Assembly: GCF_031755915.1 (NCBI RefSeq)
Contig: NC_083388.1
Coordinates: 16,555,001-16,619,000 of the forward strand
Length of the DNA stretch: 64,000 bases
Direction of reading: 5' to 3'
Origin: Ziziphus jujuba
Lineage: Eukaryota > Streptophyta > Magnoliopsida > Rosales > Rhamnaceae
Part shown: positions 25,931 through 38,046 of the stretch, piece after piece
Layout: the number at the start of each line of letters is the position of its first letter
Numbering within the stretch: the stretch's first letter is position 1
Notes under the pieces: model-generated
What the model was told of the DNA's origin: nothing
What the model saw: only the letters and a program-made list of their open reading frames with translations
The model's database searches: none
Made by a program: the position numbers and the translations under genes

Positions 25931-28900
25931 ACATTTTAATCATGAAACTTCAATTTTTTTTGTGCATTATTATTAGTCCTTAAATTATTTTTAATCTAAT
26001 TGTTAACATTTTGAGCTACAATAATACTAAAAGCACAAAATAGTTTACCAAATAATGTGATATTATTTTATTGATTTATCTTGAGTTATAATTATTTTTG
26101 GTTCATTTATCTATATTTAAATTATATTTATTTATTAATTAATAAGATAATAATACATCATCTATTCTATATTATTTAGTAAATCATTTGGTTTTTATAG
26201 CACTACTATTTTAGATATGCATACACTTATTGCAACACAAAAAAAAAAAAAAAAAAAAAAGACAAAATTGCAAGATTAGACAACTTCACTTACTATTAAA
26301 GCTTTTCAATGCACAGTACATGTCGCAAAAATAGTAGACTTAAAGTAATTAAAGACCAATGTGTCAAAAAAAAGGTTTCGGGATTAAAGTGTAACTATAG
26401 ACATAGTTCAAAAACTAACAGAGCTAATCATTTTATTGCATATGTCTATTATATAATTAAATATAAAAATAAAAAACTAATACATTACTAAACTACACCT
26501 ACTTTTTGATTTTTTTTTTTCCCATTTTTCCTTTTTTATTTTTATTATAGAAGATCAATCAAGGTCATCATGCAAGCATAATGTTAAAAAAATTGTTACT
26601 TTTCATTATTTTGATGATTAAGGATCCCTATTGATATAACAATTTTAATCTATTTAAATTTTTACTGATTTTGTGAAACCTACAAAACTAGGTTTTTTTT
26701 TTTTTTTTTTTTTTTTGTGTAGCATCGATGCCTCATAACCTTTAAAATTGATAATATTTTTGAATTTGACAACAGATGTTACAGAAACCGTGTTTTTCTG
26801 CCCCACAACATAGGTTTTATTTATTTTGAGAGCATAAAATTGGCATGTGCATGCTGTGAGCGTAAGGGTGAAACTTTTGTGACAAGGTTAATTTGGTCAT
26901 TTACTCTCAAATGATACTAAAACCTATCAATGGTTTAGCTGGAATGTACCATACACTCACCCAAACCACCAACTCTAACCAGCACCATTTACGACGAGTG
27001 AGACTTTAGCACTACCACTAATCTAAGTAGCCACCATTTACGACGAATGAGACTTTAGCACTACCACTAATCTAAGTAGCCATAATAATATTGTGATCCA
27101 ACTCCTTTGAAAAATCCATCAAAAACCGCCTTAACAAACATAAAATAATAATAACAATAAATAAAAAATTAAACTCCAAACTCATCCAAAACTATCAATT
27201 TCGATTGTCTTTACTTTCGACTAGTGAGACCCTACCACTACCATCTTTTGTGATCCAACTTCATTAACAAATCCAAAACTCAACCAAATCATGCAGTCTG
27301 GCCATTATTATACTTCAGGTGTAAAATCTTACCATAACCATAAAAGATATTTATACATTGTAGATCTAGGCAACCATGCATAGTCGTCTTTTGATCCAAG
27401 CCCAGTGAAAACCACCTAAACTAACATTAACAAACAATCCGAAACTCACCCAAGCAACCTATTTTGTCTATCGCCATTTCCAATGAATAAATTCTCACCA
27501 GCACAAACAAAAAATCAGTAGGCTGTCATCGCTTTATGTAATCAATATGGTTCCGTGGTCCAATGTTAACTGAAAGTGTCTCAACCATGAGCCAAAAAAT
27601 GGAATTTGGCTAAATCTTAATTTGCTAAATGATCAAAAAGCCTCCCTTTCTTCTCTGTAGTTAGCTTGCACGTGCATAGCTCATAACGAGTTAATGCTGA
27701 AATCAAATGAAATCAATGTTTTGGGGCACAACTAACAACATAATTTACCCATTATAGGAGGCACCTATAGTGCCAGTTTTAAAGATTAGGGGGAAAATGC
27801 CATTAATCTTAAAGGTTAACGGACATTGGTGTAAAAAAATCTATAAAACTATATAGAACAGTAAAGAGTAATCAATTAAATTATCATATGTTATTATAAA
27901 AAATAATAATAATAATAATAAATTGTCTGTGTTTTGATGATGATTATCAATTATGACAAATAGAATTTTTTTTTTTTTTTATGGTTTTGCATTAATTCAC
28001 TCAACGTAAATTTTTTCCTAATTTGCATAAGTGATAAAAATGTTATTAATTGACCAAAAAAATTAAAAATAGTTCATTAATTTTCTTTTTATACATATAT
28101 TTTTCAAAAATACTATTTCTCTAAATCTATGATGGAATATTAGTAAAATCTACGTGATAAATGGCTATTTAATTAACTATTATTAAATTTTCTTTTTTCA
28201 TTATTAGATTTTCACTATTAAAAAATTAAAAACATAATTCAGTGTCCTCAATTAATAGTTGCATGATTCCACTGATAGCCATTATCAATGAAGACAAGTA
28301 TTAAAATCTTATTTTTTGAGTATAAAGACATTAATTATACGTTTTTATGGAATAGTAATTGTACTTTTTAAAATAATAATGTATCACAATATATTTTTTT
28401 TCTCTCTCAAAGGATATATCAACTATAGTCCCTTTACAAATTTTTTAGACGTGTTAAAAATTATAATAAAAAAAATTAAAAATATTAAATTATATCAATT
28501 ATTTTAAAATCATATCAATAAATTTTACTATTTGTTAAAAATTTATAGAAACATTATATAAAAATACATGAGCGGAGAAACACTCACAAATTTTTTTTTT
28601 TTCCCAAAAGGGATAAATAATCCGATAGGCACTCGCGCATCACTAGTGGGTCACTATTGGTAGGGTCTTGAACCTATTATAAATATGTCACATTCTCATA
28701 CAAAGTGTCATTACCGCCAATTAAATAAACCTCCGACAAGTCAGTAGTCTAATCTAAACTAGATATTTTAATCACAAGACTATGCTTTTGGTAGACCATT
28801 ATTTCCACACTCTCTCCCAACAATTTATACCTTTTGAAGCAATTTAGATGGATTTAAATTCTTGATCCAAAGTTTGGTGTTAAAATTATCCCTTCATAAT

Positions 28901-29399
28901 TTATTGTTTTTTGGAAAAAAAAATGCTAATTTATCAATTATTTTAATTCTCAATTTATTTATTTATTTTTTTGGTGAATGTTATTAATTGTCAATGTGGA
29001 ATAAACAGGAGGCTTTGCCACCTTTTTTAGCCAATAGTTTTGAATCTCGAACATGTGTGTGTATATATAAAATACAATATAGTTAATTACAATGGATATT
29101 ATTTTTATAGTATCTGACATTTATTAATAAAAAATATCTATAAAAGCTGTTGTAAAATGATTGTTTACTTAGATAATGATAATGATTGCATTTCAAATCC
29201 CGTTTATAATATTTTCTTTTTAAAAAAAATTATAATGTTAAAACTATATATTTATTAATAACATATTAAATGGAATAATTTTGTTAATATTTTAGTGTGA
29301 TATAAAAAAAAAAATTAGAAACATTTTTTCTTGAATGGGAAGTTTCTTGTGTCTGGAGGAGTTTAATTAAAAAATAGAAAAAGCATCTCTGAAACATTG
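25641..29399. other. AT-rich intergenic stretch, no gene recognised
   Basis: About 3.8 kb of spacer with poly-A/T runs (25812-25831, 26239-26261, 26693-26716, 27969-27980), a TA tract at 25898-25925 and a tandem duplication at 26984-27081. Between 26940 and 27560 the base composition is less extreme, with many CCA/ACC triplets, but no open frame or known repeat end stands out. Confidence 0.55.
26984..27081. repeat. 49-bp perfect-looking tandem duplication
   Basis: The unit beginning accatttacgacgagtgag is followed immediately by a second copy that differs at only one base (gag/gaa). It ends tctaagtagcc both times. The near identity suggests a recent duplication. Confidence 0.95.
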
Positions 29400-29765
29400 A
29401 ACAAAAACCTTGTGACGTCCGTCAAGCAAGTACCAATTTTGGGCCACCGCTAAGCCCTCAAATTCCCCCACGCTGTTCACATTTACCTTCCATTTGTGGC
29501 TTCTCGAACCCGCTCTCTCTGATAAATATATATATATATATATATATTTTTTTTTTTTTGGGTTATATAAAATAAATAAATAAGTATTAATTTCACTGCT
29601 CCTTTTTATAAATTTTATGCTCTAAAAAACAAGCTTCTTTTAAACTGGAATTTGGAAGCCCAACTACTCCTGCTCTCGATCTGAATCGGAGGTGAAACAT
29701 TTATCGATATGATACTGTTTCGATCTTTCATTTATTTTCTCTCCTCTTTGATTGGATCGCAGTTA
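29400..29765 (+). other. Candidate 5' untranslated exon and promoter of the OTU gene
   Basis: A less AT-rich block (gggccaccgctaagccctc, then cccgctctctct) is followed by a leader-like stretch ending ctcgatctgaatcggaggtg. It lies on the same strand as, and ahead of, the OTU pseudogene and just left of the copia element that would then sit in the first intron. There is no coding similarity here. The link is inferred from position and composition only. Confidence 0.3.
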
Positions 29766-30278
29766 AAAAAAAAAAAAGTGTTTAATTTTTTTTTCCCCGC
29801 TTTCTCAATGGTATTTTTGGTTGCGAAGAAAATGAAGGAAAGATATGAAGCAGAATCATATGCTTTTTTCCATGACTTTCATTTGGTCATTTTCCTTCAT
29901 TGAATATTAAAATGTATGAAGTGTGAGACAATCCACTCTTGATGACAGTGTTTCAAATGGTATAATAATAGGATAGAAAAATATGCGCATTGTCTAGTAT
30001 GCAAGCCAAAGTCCGATATGGGTAGGAATATAAAGGGCATACCATATATAACCTAAGTGGATTACTCCATCTATAATCAATTGATTTTGAATTGGAACTT
30101 CATTTGAGCTAAATACCATATATAACCTAAGTAGTTTACTCCATCCATAGTCAATTGATTTTGAATTGAAACTTCACTTGAGCTTGAGTATGTGGGTTTG
30201 AGTTGAGAGTAATGGGCCAGTCACACTCTTCTTCACACATGGACATTGATGACTTTTTTTTTTTTTTTTTTCCCTCTT

Positions 30279-30575
30279 TGAAAAGAAGGTGAAAAATTGG
30301 AAAAATAATTTTGTTTTATTCTTCAGTATCATTTTGTACAGCTCGTGTAGGTATATATACAAGCTTATCTCTAATTAAATATGGAAAAAATAAAAATTGC
30401 TATGTAACAAAATAATGAAATTAAAAAAGTAATGATGGCAGACAGATTCCACCAACTAAGCTTCTATACCTTGAAAGGTTGACCAATCCTAAACATTATT
30501 GTAATTTATTTTGTAATAAAAAAGTTGACCATTCCCAAAGATTATTGCAAAATTATTGCAATTGACCTTGTAATA
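30279..30575 (-). repeat. 3' LTR of the minus-strand copia element
   Basis: On the minus strand it begins TATTACAAGGTCAATTGC (probably once TGTTAC) and ends in CTTTTCA. It aligns along its whole length with 38047-38351. Confidence 0.85.
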
Positions 30576-30586
30576 CTCCCCCTCAA
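30576..30586 (-). other. Polypurine tract of the minus-strand copia element
   Basis: The minus strand reads TTGAGGGGGAG directly ahead of the 3' LTR. This is the usual plus-strand priming site of copia elements. Confidence 0.85.
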
Positions 30587-30599
30587 GGTAGAGCAAGAA

Positions 30600-32160
30600 T
30601 ATCAATCATGCCCAGCTTGCTAAGAAGACGAGCAAAGAGGTCACTTACCAAAGGTTTAGTAAAAATTTCTGCAACTTGCTTTGTTACTGATACATGTGAA
30701 GTTTGAAGTAACCCTCTTTGAATCTTTTCATGAATAAAATGAAAATCTATTTCAATATGCTTGGTTCGTTCATGGAATATGGGATTGGAGGCAACATGTA
30801 CCGCAGCTTAATTATCACAATATAAAATTGTAGGCGCCAGAAAAGTGAGACTGAAATCTGCTAAGAGAGATTTTAACCATTGTAACTCACAAGCAACTTG
30901 GGCCATAGATCTATATTCTGCTTCAGCAAAAGATCAAAAATTTACACTTTGCTTCTTGATTCTCCAAGAGATAGGATTGAATCCACGAAAAGTACAATAA
31001 CCACTTGTAGAACGGCGGGTATCAGGACAACTTGCCCAATCTGAATCAGCATAAGCCATGAGTGGTAGCTGACTAGAAGATGATTAAAAAATGCCTTTGC
31101 CAATACTCCCTTTGAAATAAGCAGAATGCATAATGCAGCTTTGAAATGCGGATGTCGTGGTGTTTGCATGAATTGACTCAATACATTAACAGTAAAAAGA
31201 ATATCAGGTCGAGTGATTTTCAGATACATCAAACGACCAATAAGTAGTTGATAGGTAGATGGATCTAGTATCAGGTCTCCATCTTCAGCACTAAATTTGA
31301 CATTTTGTTCCATTTGTGTCATAGAAGTCTGACACCCTAACATTTCCATATCATGTAAGATATCAAGAGGATATTTTCTTAGACAAAGAAAGATACCTGC
31401 AGATGAATGTGCAATCTCAATCCTAAGAAAATACTTGGGTAAATTAAGATCCTTTATACTAAACTTAGCATTAAGAATATTCTTTAAGGTTACAACTTGA
31501 GTTTTGTTATCTCCTGCCACCAAAATGTCATGAACATAAATAAAAACAAAGGTAGGACCAGATGTTATCTATTTTAAAAAAAATGTGTACTTTGCCTTTC
31601 ATTGAGAATAACCCACAGAAATTAAAAAAAGAAAAAAAGAAAAACGACTTAATTTAGCAAAACCAATTATGACTTGCTTGTTTGAGCCCATATACGGATT
31701 TTTTAAGGCGACAAACAAAATTTTCTGACTCCCCCTGTTTGAATAACCCAGAGGCATTTGTATGTGGACCTCCTCAGTAAGGTTCTCATGAAGGAATACA
31801 TTGTTAACATCAAGTTGATGCAAAGACCAACCCTTAATGGCTGCAATGGCAAAAAAATAAAAAAATAAAAAATTAAACAATAGTCATCTTAGCAACGGGA
31901 GCAAAAGTCTCATTATAATCAATCCCTTCCATTTATGTGGATCCTTTGGCCACCAAATGAGCTTTCTATCCCTCAATAATACCATCAGAAATATATTTGA
32001 TCTTATAAATCCATTTGCAACCAATAGAGTGCTTACCAGGTGGTAAAGTTGTGATACTCCAAGTGTTGTTTTTCTTAAGAGCACCTATTTCTGCAAACAT
32101 TATTTTTCTCCATTCCGGAATTTTTACACCTTGATAGAAATTTGTTGGCTCCATCTTAGA
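30600..32160 (-). pseudogene. Copia reverse transcriptase and RNase H remnants
   Basis: Minus-strand segments follow the copia RVT_2 order with frame breaks between them. The RT start, GCKWIYKIKY after NNTWSITTLP, lies in 31966-32154. The HQLDVNNVFLHENLTEEVH block lies at 31740-31830. FSIKDLNLPKYFLRIEIA, LIGRLMYLKITRPDILFTV and MQTPRHPHFKAA lie in 30942-31523. RNase H words (KHIEIDFHFIHEKIQRGL, VAEIFTKPL) lie at about 30640-30760. Lys-rich low-complexity insertions interrupt the RT region near 31620-31650 and 31850-31880. It is not functional. Confidence 0.85.
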
Positions 32161-32589
32161 GTTAAGAGATATAAGAAAAACTTTTTAGTTATTAGACAAA
32201 CGAGTGTAAAAAATGACTTTGGATAAAGGATGAGAAGTATCTATACCACAAGTTGACGATGGATGTGGGTAAGAAGTTGTAATAGTAGTGTTGCATATGT
32301 AATCATTCAAATATCCTAGTGCCTTTCGTGTGTGCGAACAAGCCGACTATTAGAATCATGAACATCATTAGAAGATAAATGAGATAACGAAGGAAAAAAA
32401 TTTGCATTGGTTTTATTATGATGCACTGAAATTGGAAGAACAACAAGAGGATCATTATAATATTCAGAAATTGGCAGTGGTATAACCAAATGATGAAAGG
32501 ACCGAATAGAGACTCACTATCATAAATTTTGTATCCTTTTTGTCCAAAAAGATAACCAATGAATATAGCAGGCTTGGAATGAGCATCAA

Positions 32590-33400
32590 ATTTAGTTTAA
32601 TGAGGAGAAAGATCATGGGCATAACAAAGACAACCAAAGACTTTAAGGTGAGAGTAAGTATGAGGTTTATCTAAAATCATTTCATATGGAGTTTTGTCGT
32701 TCAAGACTTGTGATGGAATTTTGTTAATTAAATAAATAGCAATAAGGACACATTCCCCCCAAAAGTTCAAAGGAAGGTGAGCAACATTAAGTAAATGATG
32801 ATGCTTTTGCTCCATAATACCATTATGTTGTGGAATGACAACACAATTTTGTTGATGAAGACCCAATGAGTTTTTAAAAAATCTTGTAAATCTTTAGAAA
32901 GAAATTCTGTTCCATTATTAGTGCAACCACCTTTGATAGAAAAGCAGAATGCAATTCATTAATGGGTTCAACAAGAGAACTATCAGTTTGTATTTTCCTT
33001 ATCCTGGTATTGTATTGAGTGGAAACAAAACAAACAAAATTTCAAAATAGATTGAGTTTCATTTTTATGCTTCATTAAAAAAACCTAAGTACAACAACTA
33101 AAATCATCAACAATAGTAAAAAAAAAAAATAGTGTGCACCAGAATTATTAGGAATAGCAAAATTTCCCCCAATATCACAATGAAGCAATTCAAAAGGTGA
33201 AGTAGTCTTTGTGTTACTTGAAGGAAAATGATTTCTCATATGTTTTCCCAAAGGACACACATCACAAATTTTATTGGAAAAAAGGAACATTAGAGTCAAT
33301 TGCAGAAATATAATTGGATAGATTAGCAGCAGGATGATCGAATCTCTAGTGCCAAATGTCAAATGAAGGACTCACATTACCATAAAGAATTTTTTGAATG
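32590..33400 (-). pseudogene. Copia integrase remnant
   Basis: Two minus-strand fragments are clear. At 33075-33362 is the zinc-binding and early core region (CDVCPLGKHMRNHF, then PFELLHCDIGG). At 32597-32866 is the later core (PQHNGIMEQKHHHLLNVAH, NFWGECVLIAIYLINKIPS, HLKVFGCLCYAHDLSPH). Between and around them the frame is lost. Confidence 0.85.
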
Positions 33401-33408
33401 CTGCATAC

Positions 33409-33790
33409 GATAAAGACATTCCAATATTTACAAACTCCAATCGTTTTCTTGGTGGTCAGGTCCTAAAATATGCAATAATTAGGGGGAAAAAAAGAGTTAC
33501 TGAACAATTAAGACCTTTTTTGATTTGTGAAATTGACAATACGATAAAGACATTCCAATATTTACACACTCCAATCGTTTTCTTGGTGGTTAGGTCCTGA
33601 AATATGCAATAATTAGGGGGAAAAAAAGAGTTATTGAACAATTAAGACCTTTTTTGATTTGACATTCCAATATTTACACACTCCAATCGTTTTCTTGGTG
33701 GTCAGGTCCTGAAATATGCAATAATTAGGGGGAAAAAAAGAGTTACTGAACAATTAAGACCTTTTTTGATTTGTGAAATTGACAACAAAT
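33409..33790 (-). repeat. Three-copy tandem repeat inside the copia pol region
   Basis: A unit starting gacattccaatatttacaa/c begins at 33415, 33549 and 33661. The first period is 134 bp and the second 112 bp, because the block tgtgaaattgacaatacgat is missing from the second copy. The copies differ at only a few positions, so this amplification is younger than most of the decay around it. Confidence 0.93.
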
Positions 33791-34179
33791 TAAATTTAAA
33801 AGAAGGAATTAGGAGAATATTATCAAGCTTGAGAGAATAAATGGAAGTAGAACCAATATTGGTTATTGAGCAGTAAAACCATCAGCCATTTAGACACTAA
33901 AAAGAGAAGTATTTGGTATAAGAGTCTAACAATTGTGGTGAGCAACACATATGATTTGTGGCTCCACTATCAATTATCTAGGTGTCATTATGTAAAAGCT
34001 TAAAGTAATACTTACAAAACTTGTCAAGGCATCATTTCTACCTTGTTGGAGAATGGCTAGAATTTGATCACATTGCTACTTTGTTACTGTAGAAGGAGAA
34101 GCAATAGTAGGTTGAGAAGCAATGGCAGGTTGCTCAATTTTTGATAATGTTGACTGCATAGATGTTGTTATAAAACTAT

Positions 34180-34435
34180 GAGGTTGAGAATGAGAAGCCT
34201 CTGAATTATTGGTGGTGTGTGAGAGATATCCATATATTTTGTAACATTTGTCAATAGTGTGACCATCTCTTCCATAGTGACTACAATCATGTTTTGAATA
34301 TTGTCTTTGTCCAATCCTCTTTCTAGATCTTTAATGATTTAAATTAGAACCTGATTTTATGCTCTGGTAGTAATTGGTACCTTAAGATATTAACACTGAC
34401 CCTTCTTGTTGAGTAGATGATAATGCATTGAGTAG
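34180..34435 (-). pseudogene. Copia gag 3' part with damaged zinc knuckle
   Basis: The minus strand gives LLNALSSTQQEGSVLIS and then CSHYGRDGHTIDKCYKIYGY. This is the CX2CX4HX4C nucleocapsid knuckle with the second Cys replaced by Tyr. It continues as a Ser/Gln-rich linker toward pol. Confidence 0.75.
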
Positions 34436-37238
34436 TCGCTGTGTAACACCCCGTCCCAAACCACATCGGAATTCTCGTAAGTTGATTGAGGTTGACCGTT
34501 GATCGAGTGGGTCAAAAGTTGACTTTTTGTTCCAGTTGAAATTTTTAGTTGACCATGGTATCGTGGCGAAGTACATGATGCCCCGAGTTCATAGACTAGT
34601 AGCACGTTGAAAACGAAACTACAGTTTGAAAGTTATGGGCAAAACAAGTCGAGATTCAAACTGTCCAAAAGGTGCCGGGAGTTGACTTTTTATAGTTGTA
34701 GAATTTTGTTTTGACTTTCATATGGTTGTAAAGCACTCGTCGATACGAGTTCATAGACTAGTGGCACGCTTAAATTGGACATCTGGTTAAAAGGTTATGG
34801 ACATATGAAGTTTTTCGAATACCGTAATATTTTATTATATCTGGCTTAAGTGCACAGTGATACCACGTGTCGACATCTGAGAGGTCCACGTGGGTGAACA
34901 ATGTCACCCATGATGGCTTTTATTTGGCAAAACGACAGGGGAGGAGAGAGGAAGAGATAGAGGAGAGAGAGAAGGAGAGATAAAATCGCCGGCCACCGAA
35001 GTTGCGAAAATTTCCAGTCGATTCTTGCCACACGCGCCAGCTAGACAGGAGCGCCTCTCCATTCCCGACCAAACCCCAAAATTTCACGGCCAACCGACCG
35101 GCGATGCGCCGGATCGGGGCTTTTTCTGGCGGCCGCGCCGATTCCTTCAACCGCCGAGATCTCCACATTCCGGCCTCCATTCTTGTCATCGCCAGTATCG
35201 TTGAGACCCTCTCCCTTCGATCTACAAAACCCCCAAAAATATCAGCCACCAGCCACCGTACGCACCGCCGGCAGCGACGGTTGCCGGTGACCGCGACTGC
35301 TCGCCGGAGAAATCCCTATTCCGGCGAGTACCCAGTCCCGTCTCCAGTCCCTCTCCACTAATTCCGACCCCTTGAATCCAAATCCGATGTCCTTTTCCTC
35401 CAATTCGTGATGGTTTGAGAGAATCGAAGAGTTAAATCCCGAAAGCTTTCCGGTGAGATTTCGGCCACCTCGAATCTGATCTCCGGGAAGTAAGACCGGA
35501 TTCGTAATCCTCGTCACTCAAGCTTCGATTCGGTATATTACTCGTCAATTTTGGTTGTCGTTTGTGTTCACTCTCCGGGTACCCATTTGGGTGTTATCCG
35601 ATTAAAATATTAATATATTTGGTTTGGTGTATTGCGGATGTTTTAGGTGCACGTGTGGGTAGTGGAGTTGATCCTGCGGAGGATCTTAATTCATATGCGT
35701 GCTTAAGGTGAGTGACCCACCTTGAAAACTATTTTGAGGTGATTAATTATATTTATTTGGTGTTAAATTGATATCTGGAATTATGCTCATGTGATGGAAA
35801 TTTAATTATAATTGTGGAAAAATATTATTTTATAAGTACGTATATGTTTATTGCTGCTAAATGAAAATTGGGTTTGTTAATGGATTTTTTATCATTATTG
35901 TGATTTAATTGTATTTATTACACATGAGCAAGGTATTTTCATTAATTAATTGTGTCTGGATTTTTATGTTATTTTTTGGGCATAATTGGTTTAAATATTT
36001 TAAGAAAAATATTTGTTTAAATTGGTGGTTTCAAATTTTATAATTATGCCCGTGGAATATTATTTGATGGACTTTGTGATACGAGAAAAATTATTTGTAT
36101 ATTGTTATCGATGGTTTTGTACCGGAAATGTTAAAGAAAAATGTGGGAGGTTGAGTTCGAAAAATGGTATAATTCCCACAATAAAGTTTTGGAAAATTGG
36201 GTTATTTATTTTAGACGCACTCATACAGTATTGGTTTTCTGGTTGTATATGTGGATTAGCGCGCAAGTTATTATGTCTCCCTTGAGTTGCCATTGGACCG
36301 AGGGCAGGCAAGTCTTATATATTGCGCATCAGCCGCCCCCCTCCGTGGTCGGGATGACGGTTTCAGCAGCGGCGCTATTGGGACGCCGAAGCGATCGTAT
36401 GCAAGTTTCTCTCTTTAATCTCCCCTCCATTCGGTCCTTGGGACGCTGGGTATCGGAGGGCATCACTGGTATATGGTGTGGTGCATCAAGTATAAATTTT
36501 CAGATAGAAATTTCAAACCCCAAAGTGTTCAAAAATTATTTATTATATTTTATTACATTTTATTTATATTTGGATTATTTAATTATTATTTATTAAATTT
36601 ATTGATCCCTTGGTTTTCGGGAAATATGAATAACGGGTTTTGTGAAAATGTTTTAAAAAGGGAACATTTCCAACGGAGTGAATAGTGAGGGTTTTGAGAG
36701 AAATTAAAAGTGTTCAGTAGATAGGGTCACTCATTGAGATGATTAGCATATCATATTTTTAAATTCTGTTCCCTTAGGTGCAAGGGGTGGTAAACATTCT
36801 TCCAGAGCGAACCTAATCTCCGTCGCTATCTTAGTTCGAGCAGTTACCTTTGTTTTCATTTATTTCAATTGTAATATTTCTTCCATCCTTATTGTATTCT
36901 ATGCTTAATAGTACTTCATGAAGCTCTGTATACTGTCTCGGACATTTATGTATTAATTATGCACTGGATTACTGTTATTCATTTGGAGTGCTGTAAATTC
37001 ATGGAATCAACTTGTAGTAATGTGGGAGGAATAAGGGGATGAATATAGAAGTGTGTTTTCAGTGTAGGAAATTTGTGGTAAGTCCAACGTTTAGGGGAGG
37101 TTCTGCCGGATTTTCCATTGGAGGGTCCGGTAGGGTTTCCCTAGGATCAGGGCTTATCTAGGGTTCTGGTGAGAAATTTTGGACAGGTTCTGAAAGCTGC
37201 CTCTCTACTTGTAATACCAAAGAATATATTTTATTTAC
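34436..37238. mobile_element. 2.8-kb LTR-like insertion (probable solo LTR of another family) nested in copia gag
   Basis: The copia gag reading stops at SISLL on the right and resumes at LLNALSS on the left. The 5-mer agtag is present at both junctions (34431-34435 and 37239-37243), as in a target duplication. Near its left end the insert has gtgtaacaccccgtcccaaa, like many plant Ty3/gypsy LTRs that begin TGTAACACCCCG. It is much more GC-rich than its surroundings at 34980-35520 and 36290-36460, and it contains the block gtgagtgacccaccttgaaa. The ends are not a clean TG...CA, so the exact borders and class remain uncertain. No protein domain was recognised. Confidence 0.6.
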
Positions 37239-37770
37239 AGTAGGGAGATGCTCCTGTAGTAAAAGTAGACTTTGGTAGTAAAAGTTGACTCCTAATGGCA
37301 AAATATCCATCATTGAGTCCCTGTAAGAACTTCATTGCACGATCTCGTTGTAATAAATCTGAAACTTCATTTGCAGCTCCACAAGAACAACTTGGAATAG
37401 TTATATAAGATGACAATTCATCCCATAAAATCTTTAAACAAGTATAATAACCAGTGATGGAAAGATTCCTTTGTTTACAATCTGAAATTACTTCTTTCAC
37501 CTCATAAATCCTTGTGCAATTTGGTTAAGAAAACATTATTGATGGTCCTCCCAAATTATTTGAGCTGTATCGGCATAAATGATACTTCTTGCAAGATCCG
37601 GAACCATTGAATTCATAAGCCACGAAGTAACCATGTTATTGGCTCTTACCCACTGTTGATAAGTCAAAGAGTTGGAATTCGGAGCAGATTTTTGTTCCAT
37701 CTACAAAGCTTAATTTGTTCATGCCTTCAGAGTCATACGTGTTGATCAATGCTAAGTACTGTAATTGTCC
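37231..37770 (-). pseudogene. Copia gag N-terminal part (UBN2-like)
   Basis: The minus strand reads SLTYQQWVRANNMVTSWLMN, then ITGYYTCLKILWDELSSYIT, IPSCSCGAA and RDRAMKFLQGLNDGYFAIRS. These are the familiar words of plant copia gag. Stops separate the first part (about 37550-37690) from the second (37247-37500). Confidence 0.8.
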
Positions 37771-37889
37771 TCATTGAGTGGTGGAGTCATAAGCACAATA
37801 CTTGGGTTATCATAGTGATGCAACGTGTATGGATTGGAAAAGAATATCTGAATTAGAAATACTTGGATTAGAAGAAACCATATCTTGCC

Positions 37890-37995
37890 TTGAAAAAAGA
37901 GCAAAGTATGACCTTGAGAAAAAAACAGAGTATGGCTTTAAGAAAAAAACAAAGTATGACCTTGATAAAAGAGAATAGTATGGCTTTGAGAAAAG
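37890..37995 (-). repeat. 24-bp minisatellite near the start of copia gag
   Basis: Four units of 24 bp, marked by gtatgg/gtatga at 37906, 37930, 37954 and 37978, alternate between two forms (a 48-bp higher order). On the minus strand they remain open and encode eight-residue units such as SKPYYSLL and SRSYFVFF. The array lies between the primer-binding site and gag. Confidence 0.85.
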
Positions 37996-38034
37996 AGTAG
38001 AAAAATAATTAACCAAAAACAAGAAAAGATCTAT

Positions 38035-38046
38035 GCTTTGATACCA
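38035..38046 (-). other. Primer-binding site of the minus-strand copia element
   Basis: The minus strand reads TGGTATCAAAGC directly after the 5' LTR. It is complementary to the 3' end of initiator Met-tRNA (TGGTATCAGAGC) with one mismatch. Confidence 0.88.

Noticed and set aside
35002..35361. Open frame of 119 codons in GC-rich sequence (and opposing frames 34920-35517)
   Set aside because: It lies inside the LTR-like insert. Frames are open in several directions because the DNA is GC-rich, and the translation is Arg/Pro/Ser low complexity with no domain.
36141..36596. 151-codon open frame
   Set aside because: It is also within the LTR-like insert, ends in low-complexity Tyr/Ile/Leu, and has no recognisable domain or splice context.
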